A DNA stretch of 64,000 bases from Anaerospora hongkongensis (GTDB taxonomy: Bacteria; Bacillota; Negativicutes; Sporomusales; DSM-15969): contig NZ_SLUI01000007.1 in assembly GCF_004339805.1 (NCBI RefSeq), positions 143,061 to 207,060 of the forward strand, given 5' to 3'. Under the pieces are notes generated by a model, which was not told the origin of the DNA, searched no databases, and saw only the letters and a program-made list of their open reading frames with translations. Position 1 is the stretch's first letter. Every line of letters begins with the position of its first letter. Positions 16,415 through 25,334 of this stretch are shown one piece after another. Position numbers and translations under genes: made by a program.

Positions 16415-16891
16415 ATGACCTCAGAATTAACATTGCGTAAAATTGCTAAGCTGCAAAAAGAGTACATCAGACTTAGCGATTTTAACCGGATACAAGAAAA
16501 AAGTGCTTTACTAAAATTAGAGGACGTTCGGGCAGAATTAACTGAGCTCCATGGTATTACGATTGTGTCCGGCCATGTAGAACGTTTTTTCCGGCTGGCT
16601 TTTCAGCAGCCCGAAAATTTGGCTTGCGCTATGGTGGGAGAAGTCTTGTCCGATGCTCTGAATATGGCGATTTTGCAGTTGTACCATCCCCACTATACGG
16701 TTGAGGTGATAGCTAAGGTACAGACTCTTGTTGATGAATATCTTATCAAATTGCTGGCACTGGAAGATGATGCTTTAGTAAAAGTGCTGAAAGACTGGCA
16801 GCCTGATCTGCAGTTGAAGGCTCATGTTTTTGATCTGAAAGTATTGCTGGCCGAGTGGTTTGCCAGCGAGGGACAGAGCGGGGATTATTAG
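16415..16891 (+). CDS. Hypothetical soluble helical protein
   Basis: A 158-residue protein, apparently all-helical and without signal peptide. I do not recognise the family. The central part (SGHVERFFRLAFQQPENLAC, MVGEVLSDALNMAILQLYHP) and the acidic C-terminus are the only notable blocks. ATG at 16415 is preferred over GTG 16409 because AAGGA at 16401-16405 spaces correctly. It converges on the DUF4363 gene, overlapping its stop by a few bases (16888-16891). Confidence 0.6.
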   Translation: MTSELTLRKIAKLQKEYIRLSDFNRIQEKSALLKLEDVRAELTELHGITIVSGHVERFFRLAFQQPENLACAMVGEVLSDALNMAILQLYHPHYTVEVIAKVQTLVDEYLIKLLALEDDALVKVLKDWQPDLQLKAHVFDLKVLLAEWFASEGQSGDY

Positions 16892-17268
16892 AACAAACCG
16901 ATATTTCCCCAGGTATGCTTCACAAGCAGTACCGCCACAAGCGAGTTTGGTTTGTCTTTAGTTGCTACATAGCCATCTAACTTGACAAAACCGTCTTCAA
17001 TATCCTTGATGTAGTCATGATCAATATCCACCTGCAGAAGCGGTTTCATTTTGTTCCAGGCTTTTTTGGAGGTTTCCAGACTAGTTTTGGCCTGCTGCCA
17101 GTCATCATTTTTGATGCTTGTTTCCACTTGTGCTAAAGCGGAAGTAAAGCCGGTACGGTTATCAAGGGGTTTGGTCAGCAGCGTGCACGAGCAGGAAAGC
17201 AGCAAGACACTGAGCAGCACGGCAGTAAGGACGCATTTCTTTAATCTGTTGTGGGTATTGTAAAGCAT
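16888..17268 (-). CDS. DUF4363 family lipoprotein-like protein
   Basis: A 126-residue protein with an N-terminal hydrophobic segment ending in LLSC, which fits a lipobox, so it is probably a lipoprotein. The body (FTSALAQVETSIKNDDWQQA, ... LETSKKAWNKMKPLL, DIDHDYIKDIEDGFVKLDGYV) is typical of DUF4363. Such genes commonly pair with DUF421 membrane proteins in Firmicutes, as here: the two overlap by 28 bp. ATG at 17268 follows AAGGAG. Function is unknown; the pair is seen in spore-formers. Confidence 0.8.
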   Translation of the reverse strand: MLYNTHNRLKKCVLTAVLLSVLLLSCSCTLLTKPLDNRTGFTSALAQVETSIKNDDWQQAKTSLETSKKAWNKMKPLLQVDIDHDYIKDIEDGFVKLDGYVATKDKPNSLVAVLLVKHTWGNIGLF

Positions 17269-17954
17269 GGTTTATCTCCTTTTAGGTCAACGTACAACAC
17301 TCCTGCGGTATCCAATTGGGCTAAAGACACTTCGCTGATATCCTGAATGTTCCGCTTGCCGAGCTGATGTATCAGCCAGGCTTGGCTGATACCAAGAGAA
17401 TGCAGGGATTCGGGAAGGACTATGCCGTCCAGGACGAGATTGACTGGCATCCCCTGATAGGGGACAGGAATGTTGAGCTGGTTGGGTGTGACTGGCTGAT
17501 TTTGTGATTTTTTTTGTACACTGATTTTTCCGCCAGCTTCAAACAGGGCGTATTCTACCTCGGCAATGTTAAAGATACCCTGCGTTCGAAGCTCGGATAA
17601 GAGCTGCTCAATAGGAATGCGAATTTGATGCAGCTTATCCTCTAAAATCTTTCCATTTGCAATGACAAGGGTTGCGCTGCCGTCTACGATGGTGCGGAAC
17701 CTTTTGCTGTGCATACTGATAGAGGCCATCAGGATAGCCAGGAGTGCCCAGGTTGCCAGGCCAGCCAATGTTGATAAGAGGTTTTCATTTACTTGTACAG
17801 AGAGCGTGGAGGCAATAGAACCGATTGTAATACCGACAACGTAATCAAAAAAGGTTAGCTGCGCAACCTGTTGTTTTCCCATAAGGCGTACGAGCAGCAA
17901 TAAGGCAAAAAAAGCAACAAATGAGCGTATGACAACGACAACCGCAATGGACAA
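17241..17954 (-). CDS. DUF421 (YetF-like) membrane protein
   Basis: A 237-residue protein with three N-terminal membrane segments (residues 3-80) and a soluble C-terminal DUF421 domain. Signatures: LLVRLMGKQQVAQLTFFDYV, VVGITIGSIAS and the cytoplasmic IANGKILEDKLHQIRI block. TTG at 17954 is the best start: AAGGAGGTGATCC lies exactly upstream at seven bases. The longer frame to 18011 would bury that ribosome site. It is translationally linked with DUF4363. The pair is thought to be envelope-related. Confidence 0.88.
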   Translation of the reverse strand: MSIAVVVVIRSFVAFFALLLLVRLMGKQQVAQLTFFDYVVGITIGSIASTLSVQVNENLLSTLAGLATWALLAILMASISMHSKRFRTIVDGSATLVIANGKILEDKLHQIRIPIEQLLSELRTQGIFNIAEVEYALFEAGGKISVQKKSQNQPVTPNQLNIPVPYQGMPVNLVLDGIVLPESLHSLGISQAWLIHQLGKRNIQDISEVSLAQLDTAGVLYVDLKGDKPCFTIPTTD

Positions 17955-18110
17955 AGGATCACCTCCTTGACGGGACACTGCTATGTGTACTTCTGTGCTT
18001 AGCTTTCGCAAGGGGCTGGCCGGTTATGCAAAAAGTACATAGGATTGGTTCGGTGGTGGGCACAATACTTGGCAGACCACAAACTTACTGCCAAATGAGG
18101 TGCATGTTTC

Positions 18111-20741
18111 ATGACGTTACCTTATGTACTGTTTTTTGATCAAGTAGATCGTTCCCACCTATTCCAGGTAGGCGGTAAAGGGGCTAATCTTGGCGAATTG
18201 ACTCAAAACGGTTTTCCGGTTCCCAGTGGGTTTTGCATTACTACAGAAGCCTATAAAGATTTTCTGGCAACAAGTACTAAAATTGAACAGCTGCTGGCAG
18301 AATTGAACGATATTGACGTAAAAGATCAAACACAGCTCAGTCAAGCGGGCGAGCGTATTCGCAGGCATTTGCAGCAGCTTACTATGCCTTTGCCGATAAG
18401 GGAGGAAATAACAGAGGCTATAAACCAACAGGGAAGCAGGAAGGCCTATGCCATCCGGTCCAGTGCAACTGCTGAAGATTTGCCGAATGCTTCTTTTGCC
18501 GGTCAGCAGGATACGTATTTAAATATTAAAGGCCAGGATGATCTTTTGGCTCATGTGCAAAAATGCTGGGCATCCTTATTTACTGACCGGGCCATCGCTT
18601 ACCGGGCCAAAAACGGTTTTGATCATCGCAGTGTGTACTTGTCGATTGTGGTACAACAAATGATCATTCCGGAAGTATCCGGCATCCTGTTTACTGCCGA
18701 TCCACTGAATGGAAACCGGATGGTTGTGTCGATTGATGCCGGGTTTGGCCTGGGTGAGGCATTGGTCTCAGGAATGGTGTCAGCTGATTTGTATAAGGTG
18801 AGAGAAGGTAAAATACTGGACAAAAAGATTGCTCAGAAAACGTTAGCTGTGGTTTCCCTGCCGGATGGTGGGACTGTTACTACCGAACTCGAGCCGGACC
18901 AGCAAATGGCACAGGCTTTAACGGATGAGCAAATTATCACGCTGGCTGCTTTAGGCAAAAAGATTGAGGAACATTATCAGGTGCCGCAGGATATCGAGTT
19001 TTGCCTGGCCCAGGGAGAGTTTTTTATCGTCCAAAGCCGTCCGATTACCACTCTGTATCCATTACCTGATTTATCACCACAACCGCATCGCGTGCTGCTG
19101 TCTTTCGGCCATGTTCAAATGATGCCTGATGCAATGAAGCCGTTGGGATTATCGGTACTCAGAACGGTATTTCCCCGGCAGGTATTTGTAGAAGCGGGCA
19201 GCAGAATTTTTATTGATGTTACGGATTTTCTGCATTCGCCAATTGTGCGCACCCTTTTTCCCAAAGTACTAACGGCTGCAGATGAAGCAATGAGCAGGGC
19301 TTTGACTGCTGTTCTTAAACGACCGGACTTTTTTAAGGGAAATCGGCGTTCAGCTATTACCGGTACTGCCGCAAAGATAGCCGCTTCTATTGTAAAAAAG
19401 GCCTGGCGGCTCTTGCGTACGGGAGATCCCCGCCTGGCCGGTCCGGCAATTGAAAGCTATATGGAGCAGCAAGTGGAACAGGCAAGGAAGGCAATAAACG
19501 GCGCGCAGGGAGCGGAGCGCTTAAAAACAGTACAGCGGCAATTAGACGGTGTGATCATGGATGTCCTTACTACCATAATGCCCTTTGTGGTGCCCGGTAT
19601 TATTGCCGGTAAGGTGCTGGAACGGCTGCTTATCCGTTGGCTGGGCGATGCACAGGAACTTGCCAGTCTGAATAAAGCACTTCCCGGCAATGTTACCAGT
19701 GAAATGGGGCTGCAGCTTGGAGATTTAGCTGATATGCTGCGGGACCTGCCGGAAGTTAGGGAATATTTGCAAACAGCGGCTGATCCCACCTTTTATACAG
19801 GCCTTTCCCAAGCCCAAGGGGGAGCGATGTTCAAACAACAGTTTGAACAATTTATCGGTCGCTACGGCATGCGCTGTCCTGGGGAAATTGATCTGACGAG
19901 GCCGCGCTGGCGCGAAAAGCCGACACTGCTGTTAGCAGCCATATTCAGCCATATGCAAAGTGTAAAGCAGGGCGAACACCGTCAGCGTTTTGCCGAAGGC
20001 CAGAAGGAAGCGGATGAAGCAGCGGTGCGCATTCTGTCAAAGCTGAGAACAAATCCCCTGCGGTTAAAGCTGGCCAGCCGGCTGATTGTTGTATTTCGCT
20101 ATATGGGGGGGCTTAGGGAGCATCACAAGTTTTTTATCATCCGCATCCTCGATGAATGCAAGGCGGCAATTATGGCACAAGCCAAGGAACTAGAAAAAGC
20201 CGGAAAACTGGCAGCAGCTGAGGATGCCTATTTCTTAAGTCTCGAAGAGCTGATTGAGCTGGCTGCCGGAGAAGGCCCGGGTACACCCGGGGATACGATA
20301 AGCAAACGAAAAGCAGAATTTGAGCGAAACCAGAATTTAAAACCGCCCCGTGTCTTTACCAGCGAAGGCGAGATCATCAATGTTCCTCCTGCTAACGGGG
20401 ATATTCCGGAAGGAATGCTGCTTGGCAGTCCGGTTTCTGCTGGTATTGCAGAAGGCGTGGCGCGTGTTATTCTCAAACCGGAGAATGCAGCGCTTACGGA
20501 AGGACAAATATTGGTTGCTCCGCAAACGGATCCGGGCTGGACGCCCTTATTCCAATCAGCAGTTGCAATTGTTACCGAGGTTGGCGGGCTAATGACACAT
20601 GGTGCCGTTGTTGCCCGTGAATATGGAATACCTGCTGTAGCAGGGGTGGATGATGCGACAATCCGAATCAAGGATGGTGAGCGTATACGGGTTAATGGCG
20701 ATAGGGGCACAGTAGAAATTTTGTCTGAAATAGGGGAATAG
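18111..20741 (+). CDS. PEP synthase / rifampin phosphotransferase-like enzyme
   Basis: An 876-residue PEP-utilising enzyme. The N-terminal ATP-grasp domain is clear (VGGKGANLGEL, AIRSSATAEDLPNASFAGQQ, SGILFTADPLNG). The C-terminal phosphohistidine domain has TEVGGLMTHGAVVAREYG with the catalytic His at about 813. The total length, the central linker without the PEP synthase TIM-barrel motifs and the THGAVVAREYGIPAV sequence match the rifampin phosphotransferase/YvkC group rather than E. coli PpsA. Such proteins phosphorylate rifamycins, but many are annotated as PEP synthase. Monocistronic, with its own terminator. Confidence 0.82.
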   Translation: MTLPYVLFFDQVDRSHLFQVGGKGANLGELTQNGFPVPSGFCITTEAYKDFLATSTKIEQLLAELNDIDVKDQTQLSQAGERIRRHLQQLTMPLPIREEITEAINQQGSRKAYAIRSSATAEDLPNASFAGQQDTYLNIKGQDDLLAHVQKCWASLFTDRAIAYRAKNGFDHRSVYLSIVVQQMIIPEVSGILFTADPLNGNRMVVSIDAGFGLGEALVSGMVSADLYKVREGKILDKKIAQKTLAVVSLPDGGTVTTELEPDQQMAQALTDEQIITLAALGKKIEEHYQVPQDIEFCLAQGEFFIVQSRPITTLYPLPDLSPQPHRVLLSFGHVQMMPDAMKPLGLSVLRTVFPRQVFVEAGSRIFIDVTDFLHSPIVRTLFPKVLTAADEAMSRALTAVLKRPDFFKGNRRSAITGTAAKIAASIVKKAWRLLRTGDPRLAGPAIESYMEQQVEQARKAINGAQGAERLKTVQRQLDGVIMDVLTTIMPFVVPGIIAGKVLERLLIRWLGDAQELASLNKALPGNVTSEMGLQLGDLADMLRDLPEVREYLQTAADPTFYTGLSQAQGGAMFKQQFEQFIGRYGMRCPGEIDLTRPRWREKPTLLLAAIFSHMQSVKQGEHRQRFAEGQKEADEAAVRILSKLRTNPLRLKLASRLIVVFRYMGGLREHHKFFIIRILDECKAAIMAQAKELEKAGKLAAAEDAYFLSLEELIELAAGEGPGTPGDTISKRKAEFERNQNLKPPRVFTSEGEIINVPPANGDIPEGMLLGSPVSAGIAEGVARVILKPENAALTEGQILVAPQTDPGWTPLFQSAVAIVTEVGGLMTHGAVVAREYGIPAVAGVDDATIRIKDGERIRVNGDRGTVEILSEIGE

Positions 20742-20743
20742 AG

Positions 20744-20783
20744 ACGACAGCCGGACAGTTAATACTGTCCGGCTGTCGTTTTA
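20744..20783 (+). terminator. Rho-independent terminator
   Basis: Perfect 15-base stem ACGACAGCCGGACAG/CTGTCCGGCTGTCGT, six-base loop, then TTTT. It starts two bases after the PEP-enzyme stop codon. Confidence 0.9.
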
Positions 20784-20946
20784 GTCCTTGGAAATATAAT
20801 AGGAAATAATAGTAAAATTTAATAATTAAAAATTCAAAATTTAAAAGAGATCTTAATATGGAAATTATACAATAGGACTCAGGTCGTGAAAAAAATACAA
20901 ATTAATACAAATTTAATCAAAATTCGTACAAGAAAGGAGGAGGAGA

Positions 20947-21576
20947 ATGTCGAGAAACGTTGTGAAATATGCTTTTCTGGTATGCCTGTTATTGCTAATC
21001 AATCTCTGGGGAGTTTCTGCAGGTCAATGCTCAAATTTTACAACGGATATCACGGAAGAAACGTTATGGATAAGCCTGGATGTGTCGCCGCAGCAGAAAA
21101 AGCAAATTGATGCCATTATTGCCGAATCGTACAGCCAGGTGAAAAAATTTCATAAAAAGCAAGGAAGCAATGATATATACGATTTTAATAATCTTTTCAT
21201 TCTTTTGCAGTATACAAGCAAAATGAATGATATACGGAAAAGTACTAGTGACCGTATTATGCAAGTTTTAGATACTAAGCAGAAACTGGAGTTTGAAAAA
21301 CAATTACAGCAGGTAAATGATGCCTCATACAAGTCGACTGTTTTGATGTTGTCGTTGGATCTTACAGATACGCAAAAAAAACTGGTAGTTACGTCCTTAT
21401 TAAAAACACAGAAGAAAATCTGGGAAATCCTTTCACGAAAATCCAGCTCATGGGAAGAAAAACGCAAAAAGCTGAACCGAATTAATAAACTCCAAATCGT
21501 CAGTGCTAAATTATCCAAGGAGCAGCGGACGAGAATGGCTCAATGGAATATTATGTTTTCCTCTGATACTTATTAG
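20947..21576 (+). CDS. Spy/CpxP-like periplasmic protein
   Basis: A 209-residue exported protein with a signal peptide (hydrophobic to about residue 24, SAG cut site). The mature part is helical and has two similar units, LDVSPQQKKQIDAII and LDLTDTQKKLVVTSL, which recall the LTxxQ motifs of Spy/CpxP periplasmic chaperones. ATG at 20947 has AAAGGAGGAGG upstream. The leader before it is AT-rich. It is followed by an LpxA-type gene and a beta-barrel gene on the same strand, so it forms an envelope group. Confidence 0.65.
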   Translation: MSRNVVKYAFLVCLLLLINLWGVSAGQCSNFTTDITEETLWISLDVSPQQKKQIDAIIAESYSQVKKFHKKQGSNDIYDFNNLFILLQYTSKMNDIRKSTSDRIMQVLDTKQKLEFEKQLQQVNDASYKSTVLMLSLDLTDTQKKLVVTSLLKTQKKIWEILSRKSSSWEEKRKKLNRINKLQIVSAKLSKEQRTRMAQWNIMFSSDTY

Positions 21577-21643
21577 GCAATGTATTTTCTGGATACTTGC
21601 AGGTGGCGAGCACAATTTTTATAGAAAGAGGTGTTTAGCGGCA

Positions 21644-22471
21644 ATGCAAAGCTACTCCGCAAAAGCAAAACAATCGAAAATACATAAGACTGCAGTCATT
21701 TCTTCCCATTGTCAATTAGGGGCAAATGTAGAGGTTGGGCCTTATGCAGTCATTTCAAACAATACGATAATCGGCAGCAATACGGTTATTGGCGCTCATG
21801 CAGTTATTAGCCAATCAACTGCTATTGGAGAAGGATGCCGGATTTATCCTTATGCTTCGGTCGGTTCAACTCCTCAGGACAAAAAGTACTCCGGTGAAGA
21901 AAGTTATGTGACGATTGGTGATAATACCCAAATCCGTGAGTTCGTTACCATTAATAGAGCCACCGGTCAAGGAGAAGAAACGCGGATTGGATCGGCTTGC
22001 CTGCTTTTGGCCTACAGTCATGTTGCGCATAATTGTGTTATCGGCAATGGCGTAGTTTTATCGAATGCTGTGATGCTGGCAGGACATGTCCAGGTGGAAG
22101 ATGAAGCCATAATTGGCGGTTTGACAGGGGTTCATCAATTTGTCAAAATCGGCCAAAAGGCGATGATCGGCGGTGCCTCGAAAGTTGTCCAGGATGTACC
22201 ACCTTATATAACGGCAGCCGGAAATCCCGCGCATGCTGCCGGGTTAAATCTTGTCGGCATGCTTCGTTCCGGTGTTGATGAGAGTGCCCGGCAATCTATA
22301 AAACAAGCCTATAAGATCTTATATTTATCCGGTCTTGGTCTGGAGCAGGCTATGATCGTAATGAGGCAGCAAGTGCCTGCATGTAATGAGCTGGAACAGT
22401 TTATGAGTTTTCTTAAGCAGGCCGACCGGGGAATTTGCCGGGTAAAGCCGAAAGCAAAAAGGAGTTGTTGA
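21644..22471 (+). CDS. lpxA: Acyl-ACP--UDP-N-acetylglucosamine O-acyltransferase (LpxA-type)
   Basis: A 275-residue left-handed beta-helix acyltransferase. Hexapeptide repeats run from about residue 15 to 190 (IGSNTVIGAHAVISQSTAIG and so on). LpxA-specific blocks are visible: IREFVTINRAT, YSHVAHNCVIG with the catalytic His, GGLTGVHQFVKIG, and a helical C-terminus. It attaches a hydroxyacyl chain to UDP-GlcNAc in lipid A synthesis, showing that the host has an outer membrane. It stands apart from other lpx genes, so may be a second copy or a related sugar acyltransferase. ATG at 21644; the upstream frame overlaps the Spy-like gene and is rejected. Confidence 0.82.
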   Translation: MQSYSAKAKQSKIHKTAVISSHCQLGANVEVGPYAVISNNTIIGSNTVIGAHAVISQSTAIGEGCRIYPYASVGSTPQDKKYSGEESYVTIGDNTQIREFVTINRATGQGEETRIGSACLLLAYSHVAHNCVIGNGVVLSNAVMLAGHVQVEDEAIIGGLTGVHQFVKIGQKAMIGGASKVVQDVPPYITAAGNPAHAAGLNLVGMLRSGVDESARQSIKQAYKILYLSGLGLEQAMIVMRQQVPACNELEQFMSFLKQADRGICRVKPKAKRSC

Positions 22472-22473
22472 GT

Positions 22474-22983
22474 ATGCAGTTTTTTCAAAAAATGCTCATC
22501 CTATTTCTGCTTACTGTGGCTAGTACCACGCCGGCCTGGGCTATGCAGGTTAATAATTTAGAGGAAGGAGAGAGTGCTGCCGGAGTATCCTTTGGTGATA
22601 AGACTAAGAGTTACTATATTGAAAGTAAAATCGGGGAAGCGTTTACGTTGGGCCTTCAGGGGGCCAACTGGAAAAACGGTTACGATATCACGAATTTGTA
22701 TGGCCAATTTACTCTTAATGGTTCGGAAGACATGAGAGGAATTTTGGGGACCAAGCATTTGGATGCTTCTTCCCGTGCCTACCTGGGGATAATTGCCCAA
22801 AAAGAGCTATCGTCTGAATGGGTAAGTTATACGATAGGGGCAATTGGCCGTGGATTTCAGGAGCTGCAAGTAGGTGTTAACTATCAGATTAATGACCGGA
22901 ATTATTTAAATGTCTCCTATTTGTTCTTGAATCACAAAGGTGGCAGCAATGATCTCGATATCGGAGTGACGTATAAATTTTAA
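22474..22983 (+). CDS. Small outer-membrane beta-barrel-like protein
   Basis: A 169-residue exported protein: signal peptide MQFFQKMLILFLLTVASTTP ending AWA, then alternating polar/apolar strands (YYIESKIGEAFTLGLQGANW, YLNVSYLFL, DIGVTYKF) and a C-terminal Phe, the usual signal for outer-membrane insertion. About eight strands could fit. ATG at 22474 follows AAGGAG at 22459-22464. It begins two bases after the LpxA-type gene ends, so they are one operon. Not identified beyond a porin-like fold. Confidence 0.68.
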   Translation: MQFFQKMLILFLLTVASTTPAWAMQVNNLEEGESAAGVSFGDKTKSYYIESKIGEAFTLGLQGANWKNGYDITNLYGQFTLNGSEDMRGILGTKHLDASSRAYLGIIAQKELSSEWVSYTIGAIGRGFQELQVGVNYQINDRNYLNVSYLFLNHKGGSNDLDIGVTYKF

Positions 22984-23093
22984 CACTAGCGGGCTCCGTA
23001 CGGCAGCAAAGGATTTTTGCTGTTGCATATCGTACATAGTAGGATACGCAGCAGCGTGCTGTTAGCGATATTGATGTCATAGGAGTATGCCAT

Positions 23094-23687
23094 ATGCAAC
23101 AACAAGTACACTTTCAACAGGGCAGTGAGAACCAATTTGCTTTTGTTTTTTCCTGCCCCGGCCGCGAAGAAGAAAAGGCGGGGTATCCTGCCGCAAAAAT
23201 GACGGGGATTAACCTGGCCAAACTGTTTGTCGTGCTGAATGAAATGAAAATGAAGGATTATCATTTTACCAGGGAAAGGGTTACCATAACAAATGCCTGG
23301 GCAAATGTGGAATATGATGCGAAGACATGCCGGTCAGAAGCAACAAACGAAGAGGTGTTGTCTCCGGAGAATTTACACCGCCTGGGTGGAGAGCTTAAAA
23401 CCGTGACCGAATTAATTGTAGGCTGCGGTCAAAAGGCCCGGCTGGCGATTCAGGCCTTAGCTGCTGCCGAGCAGCTGCATGACGGGGTACGGATTGTGTT
23501 TATTAATCATTTGGGAATGAAGAGCATTAATCAAATTGCCCGGGATATTCATGGGGAGCCGATCGTAGCAGTCGCCAAACATCCTGACCGATTGACTCTT
23601 GCGGCTAAAGAAATCGGTGGTGCAAATACGCGCAAACGGCTGGAAGTAGTGGCGGCCCAGATCAAAAAAGGCCTGCTGGGCAATTAG
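23094..23687 (+). CDS. Uracil-DNA glycosylase-superfamily-like protein
   Basis: A 197-residue soluble protein resembling the uracil-DNA glycosylase fold. The start FAFVFSCPGREEEKAGYPAA and KMTGINLAKLF fits the first motif of UDG-like proteins (the P-G-x-x-E and G-x-x-L segments), and ITNAWANV resembles the strand that carries the Asn. The region FINHLGMKSINQIARD replaces the usual H-P-S loop, so activity on DNA is uncertain. ATG at 23094, with TAGGAG at about 23080. Monocistronic. Confidence 0.5.
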   Translation: MQQQVHFQQGSENQFAFVFSCPGREEEKAGYPAAKMTGINLAKLFVVLNEMKMKDYHFTRERVTITNAWANVEYDAKTCRSEATNEEVLSPENLHRLGGELKTVTELIVGCGQKARLAIQALAAAEQLHDGVRIVFINHLGMKSINQIARDIHGEPIVAVAKHPDRLTLAAKEIGGANTRKRLEVVAAQIKKGLLGN

Positions 23688-23760
23688 CTAAAGAAAAGCA
23701 CATTTCGTGAATGATAAACATATTATGTAATGAATAAGGAAGAAAGGAGGATTTGAAGGT

Positions 23761-24060
23761 ATGTCAGAGAGAGACTGTGGTTGTGAGAAAAAGCATTCTA
23801 AGTGGGATTATGAGGAAGAGCATTCTAAGTGCGAATGTGAGGAACATCATTCTGAATGGGACTGTGAGAAAAAGCATTCTCACTGGAAGTGTAAGGAGAA
23901 ACATTCCCATAAATGCCCGAAATGCTGTCATGAATTTCCTCACGAATGTCCGAAATGTCATCACAAATGTGAAGAAGACTGTCATGTATGTCCTCAATGC
24001 TGCTGGGAATTTGAACATGAATGCGAGTGTCCCGATTGTAGCTACCGGTTTAAATATTAG
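23761..24060 (+). CDS. Cys/His-rich small protein
   Basis: A 99-residue protein, unusually rich in Cys, His, Glu and Lys. The first 45 residues repeat an EKKHSKWDYE-like unit (CEKKHSKW, EEEHSKCE, EEHHSEW, CEKKHSHW). The second half has many CPKC, CPQCC and CPDC pairs like tandem zinc knuckles. About 17 Cys and 15 His suggest several metal ions could bind. ATG at 23761 with AAAGGAGG upstream. No signal peptide. I do not recognise the family. Metal storage or a spore-related role are guesses. Confidence 0.6.
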   Translation: MSERDCGCEKKHSKWDYEEEHSKCECEEHHSEWDCEKKHSHWKCKEKHSHKCPKCCHEFPHECPKCHHKCEEDCHVCPQCCWEFEHECECPDCSYRFKY

Positions 24061-24085
24061 GCAATTCTAAACGGCAGGAATAAGC

Positions 24086-24132
24086 AATGACCAAAGAATG
24101 GGCGACTCCATTTTTTGGTCATTTTGTTTTTT
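24086..24132 (+). terminator. Rho-independent terminator
   Basis: Stem AATGACCAAA(GAATGG)/(CCATTT)TTTGGTCATT, then TTGTTTTTT. It ends the Cys/His-rich gene. Confidence 0.75.
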
Positions 24133-24160
24133 ACAGCAGTTTTTCGGTACGTGATATAAT
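24131..24160 (+). promoter_or_regulatory. Possible promoter of the AbrB-type gene
   Basis: TTACAG (24131-24136), 18-base spacer, TATAAT (24155-24160). The -10 is perfect, the -35 poor. It overlaps the end of the preceding terminator and lies about 20 bp before the ATG. Confidence 0.4.
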
Positions 24161-24177
24161 AAAGAGATGAAACAGAG

Positions 24178-25266
24178 ATGGGGATGAAGATTAGCGTGAG
24201 AGATTATCTAACAGCCTTTTTGTGGAGCTGTGTTGGCGGCAGTCTCTTTTATCTGCTGCACATGCCTTTGCCCTGGACACTGGGACCGTTGGCCGCTGTC
24301 GTAATCATGCAGGCCGGTTTCAAAAAACGTGTACGGTGGCCCATCAACATTCGCAATACCGCTATGGTTGTTCTGGGGTATATTATGGGAAGCCCGTTTA
24401 CTCCTGCCACTGGCTATCAAATTTTGCATCAATTGCCGCTGATGCTGCTTTTAACGCTAACCAGCGTAGGACTTTGCCTTACAGGCGGGTATTTCGTTTC
24501 CCGCTTTACCGGCATTGGACTGGGAACCAGTCTGCTCGGAAGCCTGCCGGGCGGATTATCGCAAATGGCAATGGTTTGTGAAGATGTGGAAGGAACCGAC
24601 CCGGCGGCCGTAACACTGATGCAGACGCTCAGGGTATTGGCAGTGGTCTTCCTTGTGCCGTTTTTGGTGCTTCACGGTCTTGCCGACAAGGTAGATCCGG
24701 TAAGTAAAACAGCCAACTACTTTGCCGTCAGTGATTTGCCTGTGCTTGTTTTGTTTGCAGTATGCCTTGGCGGTGCAGTTTTTCTCGGCAAGCGCATCAA
24801 CATGAGCAATCCTTATTTGCTGGCTCCTGTGGTTGTAACAGCAGCATTGGTGCTTAACGGCATTCATGCACCTGCCCTGCCGCCAGCAGTTATTGCTGTC
24901 GCCCAGGTTTGTGTGGGAATCCGGATGGGAATGGCCATTCACGTCGAGAGTCTTGTGGAACAAAAGAAGGCCTTCCTGGCGAGTTTTATCAGTATTGTTT
25001 TGGTGATTGGCGCAATATTGGGCATTGATTACCTGATTTCCCGGTACAGCGCACTTGATTTTGTAACGGCGTTCATTAGTACTGCGCCGGGAGGACTGAC
25101 GGAAATGGGCTTGACGGCGATGATGGTGCATGCCGATTTATCCGCAGTTGTTGCCTTTCAGATCTTTCGTCTCATGTTTGTTTTAATGGTGGCATTGCCG
25201 CTTATTAAATGGTGGTTGTGCCGCTCAACTGCCGGAAAGCGCTGTTGTATTGAGATTACAAAATAG
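24178..25266 (+). CDS. AbrB family integral membrane protein
   Basis: A 362-residue membrane protein of the AbrB/COG3180 family (not the DNA-binding AbrB). It has about ten membrane segments and the internal duplication of the family: LLGSLPGGLSQMAMV near residue 125 and FISTAPGGLTEMGLTAMMVHAD near 300, each in the same half-site position. LPWTLGPL is also typical. Members have been linked to regulation or transport; no substrate is assigned. ATG at 24178 is uncertain; ATG 24184 and GTG 24196 are alternatives. Confidence 0.85.
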   Translation: MGMKISVRDYLTAFLWSCVGGSLFYLLHMPLPWTLGPLAAVVIMQAGFKKRVRWPINIRNTAMVVLGYIMGSPFTPATGYQILHQLPLMLLLTLTSVGLCLTGGYFVSRFTGIGLGTSLLGSLPGGLSQMAMVCEDVEGTDPAAVTLMQTLRVLAVVFLVPFLVLHGLADKVDPVSKTANYFAVSDLPVLVLFAVCLGGAVFLGKRINMSNPYLLAPVVVTAALVLNGIHAPALPPAVIAVAQVCVGIRMGMAIHVESLVEQKKAFLASFISIVLVIGAILGIDYLISRYSALDFVTAFISTAPGGLTEMGLTAMMVHADLSAVVAFQIFRLMFVLMVALPLIKWWLCRSTAGKRCCIEITK

Positions 25267-25281
25267 AGCAGTTTTTTGCTA

Positions 25282-25311
25282 TTGACCGTTTTGATTTTAA
25301 TATGCTACTAT
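25282..25311 (+). promoter_or_regulatory. Promoter of the cobalamin riboswitch transcript
   Basis: TTGACC (25282-25287), 18-base spacer, TACTAT (25306-25311). It lies about 25 bp before the riboswitch. Confidence 0.5.
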
Positions 25312-25334
25312 TGCCGTAGATAACTGTCAAAAAT

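Noticed and set aside
18111..20741. Canonical gluconeogenic PEP synthase (ppsA)
   Set aside because: The C-terminal PEP-binding barrel motifs of PpsA are not seen and the His domain is like that of rifampin phosphotransferases, so the symbol was not given.
23753..24070. Frame overlapping the Cys/His-rich gene (repeats of RKSIL type)
   Set aside because: It is the shifted reading of the repeated codons in the real gene, which has the ribosome site and the sensible Cys/His pattern.
24178..25266. Reading AbrB as the DNA-binding transition regulator
   Set aside because: The protein is an integral membrane protein with a duplicated domain; the name is shared but the families are unrelated.
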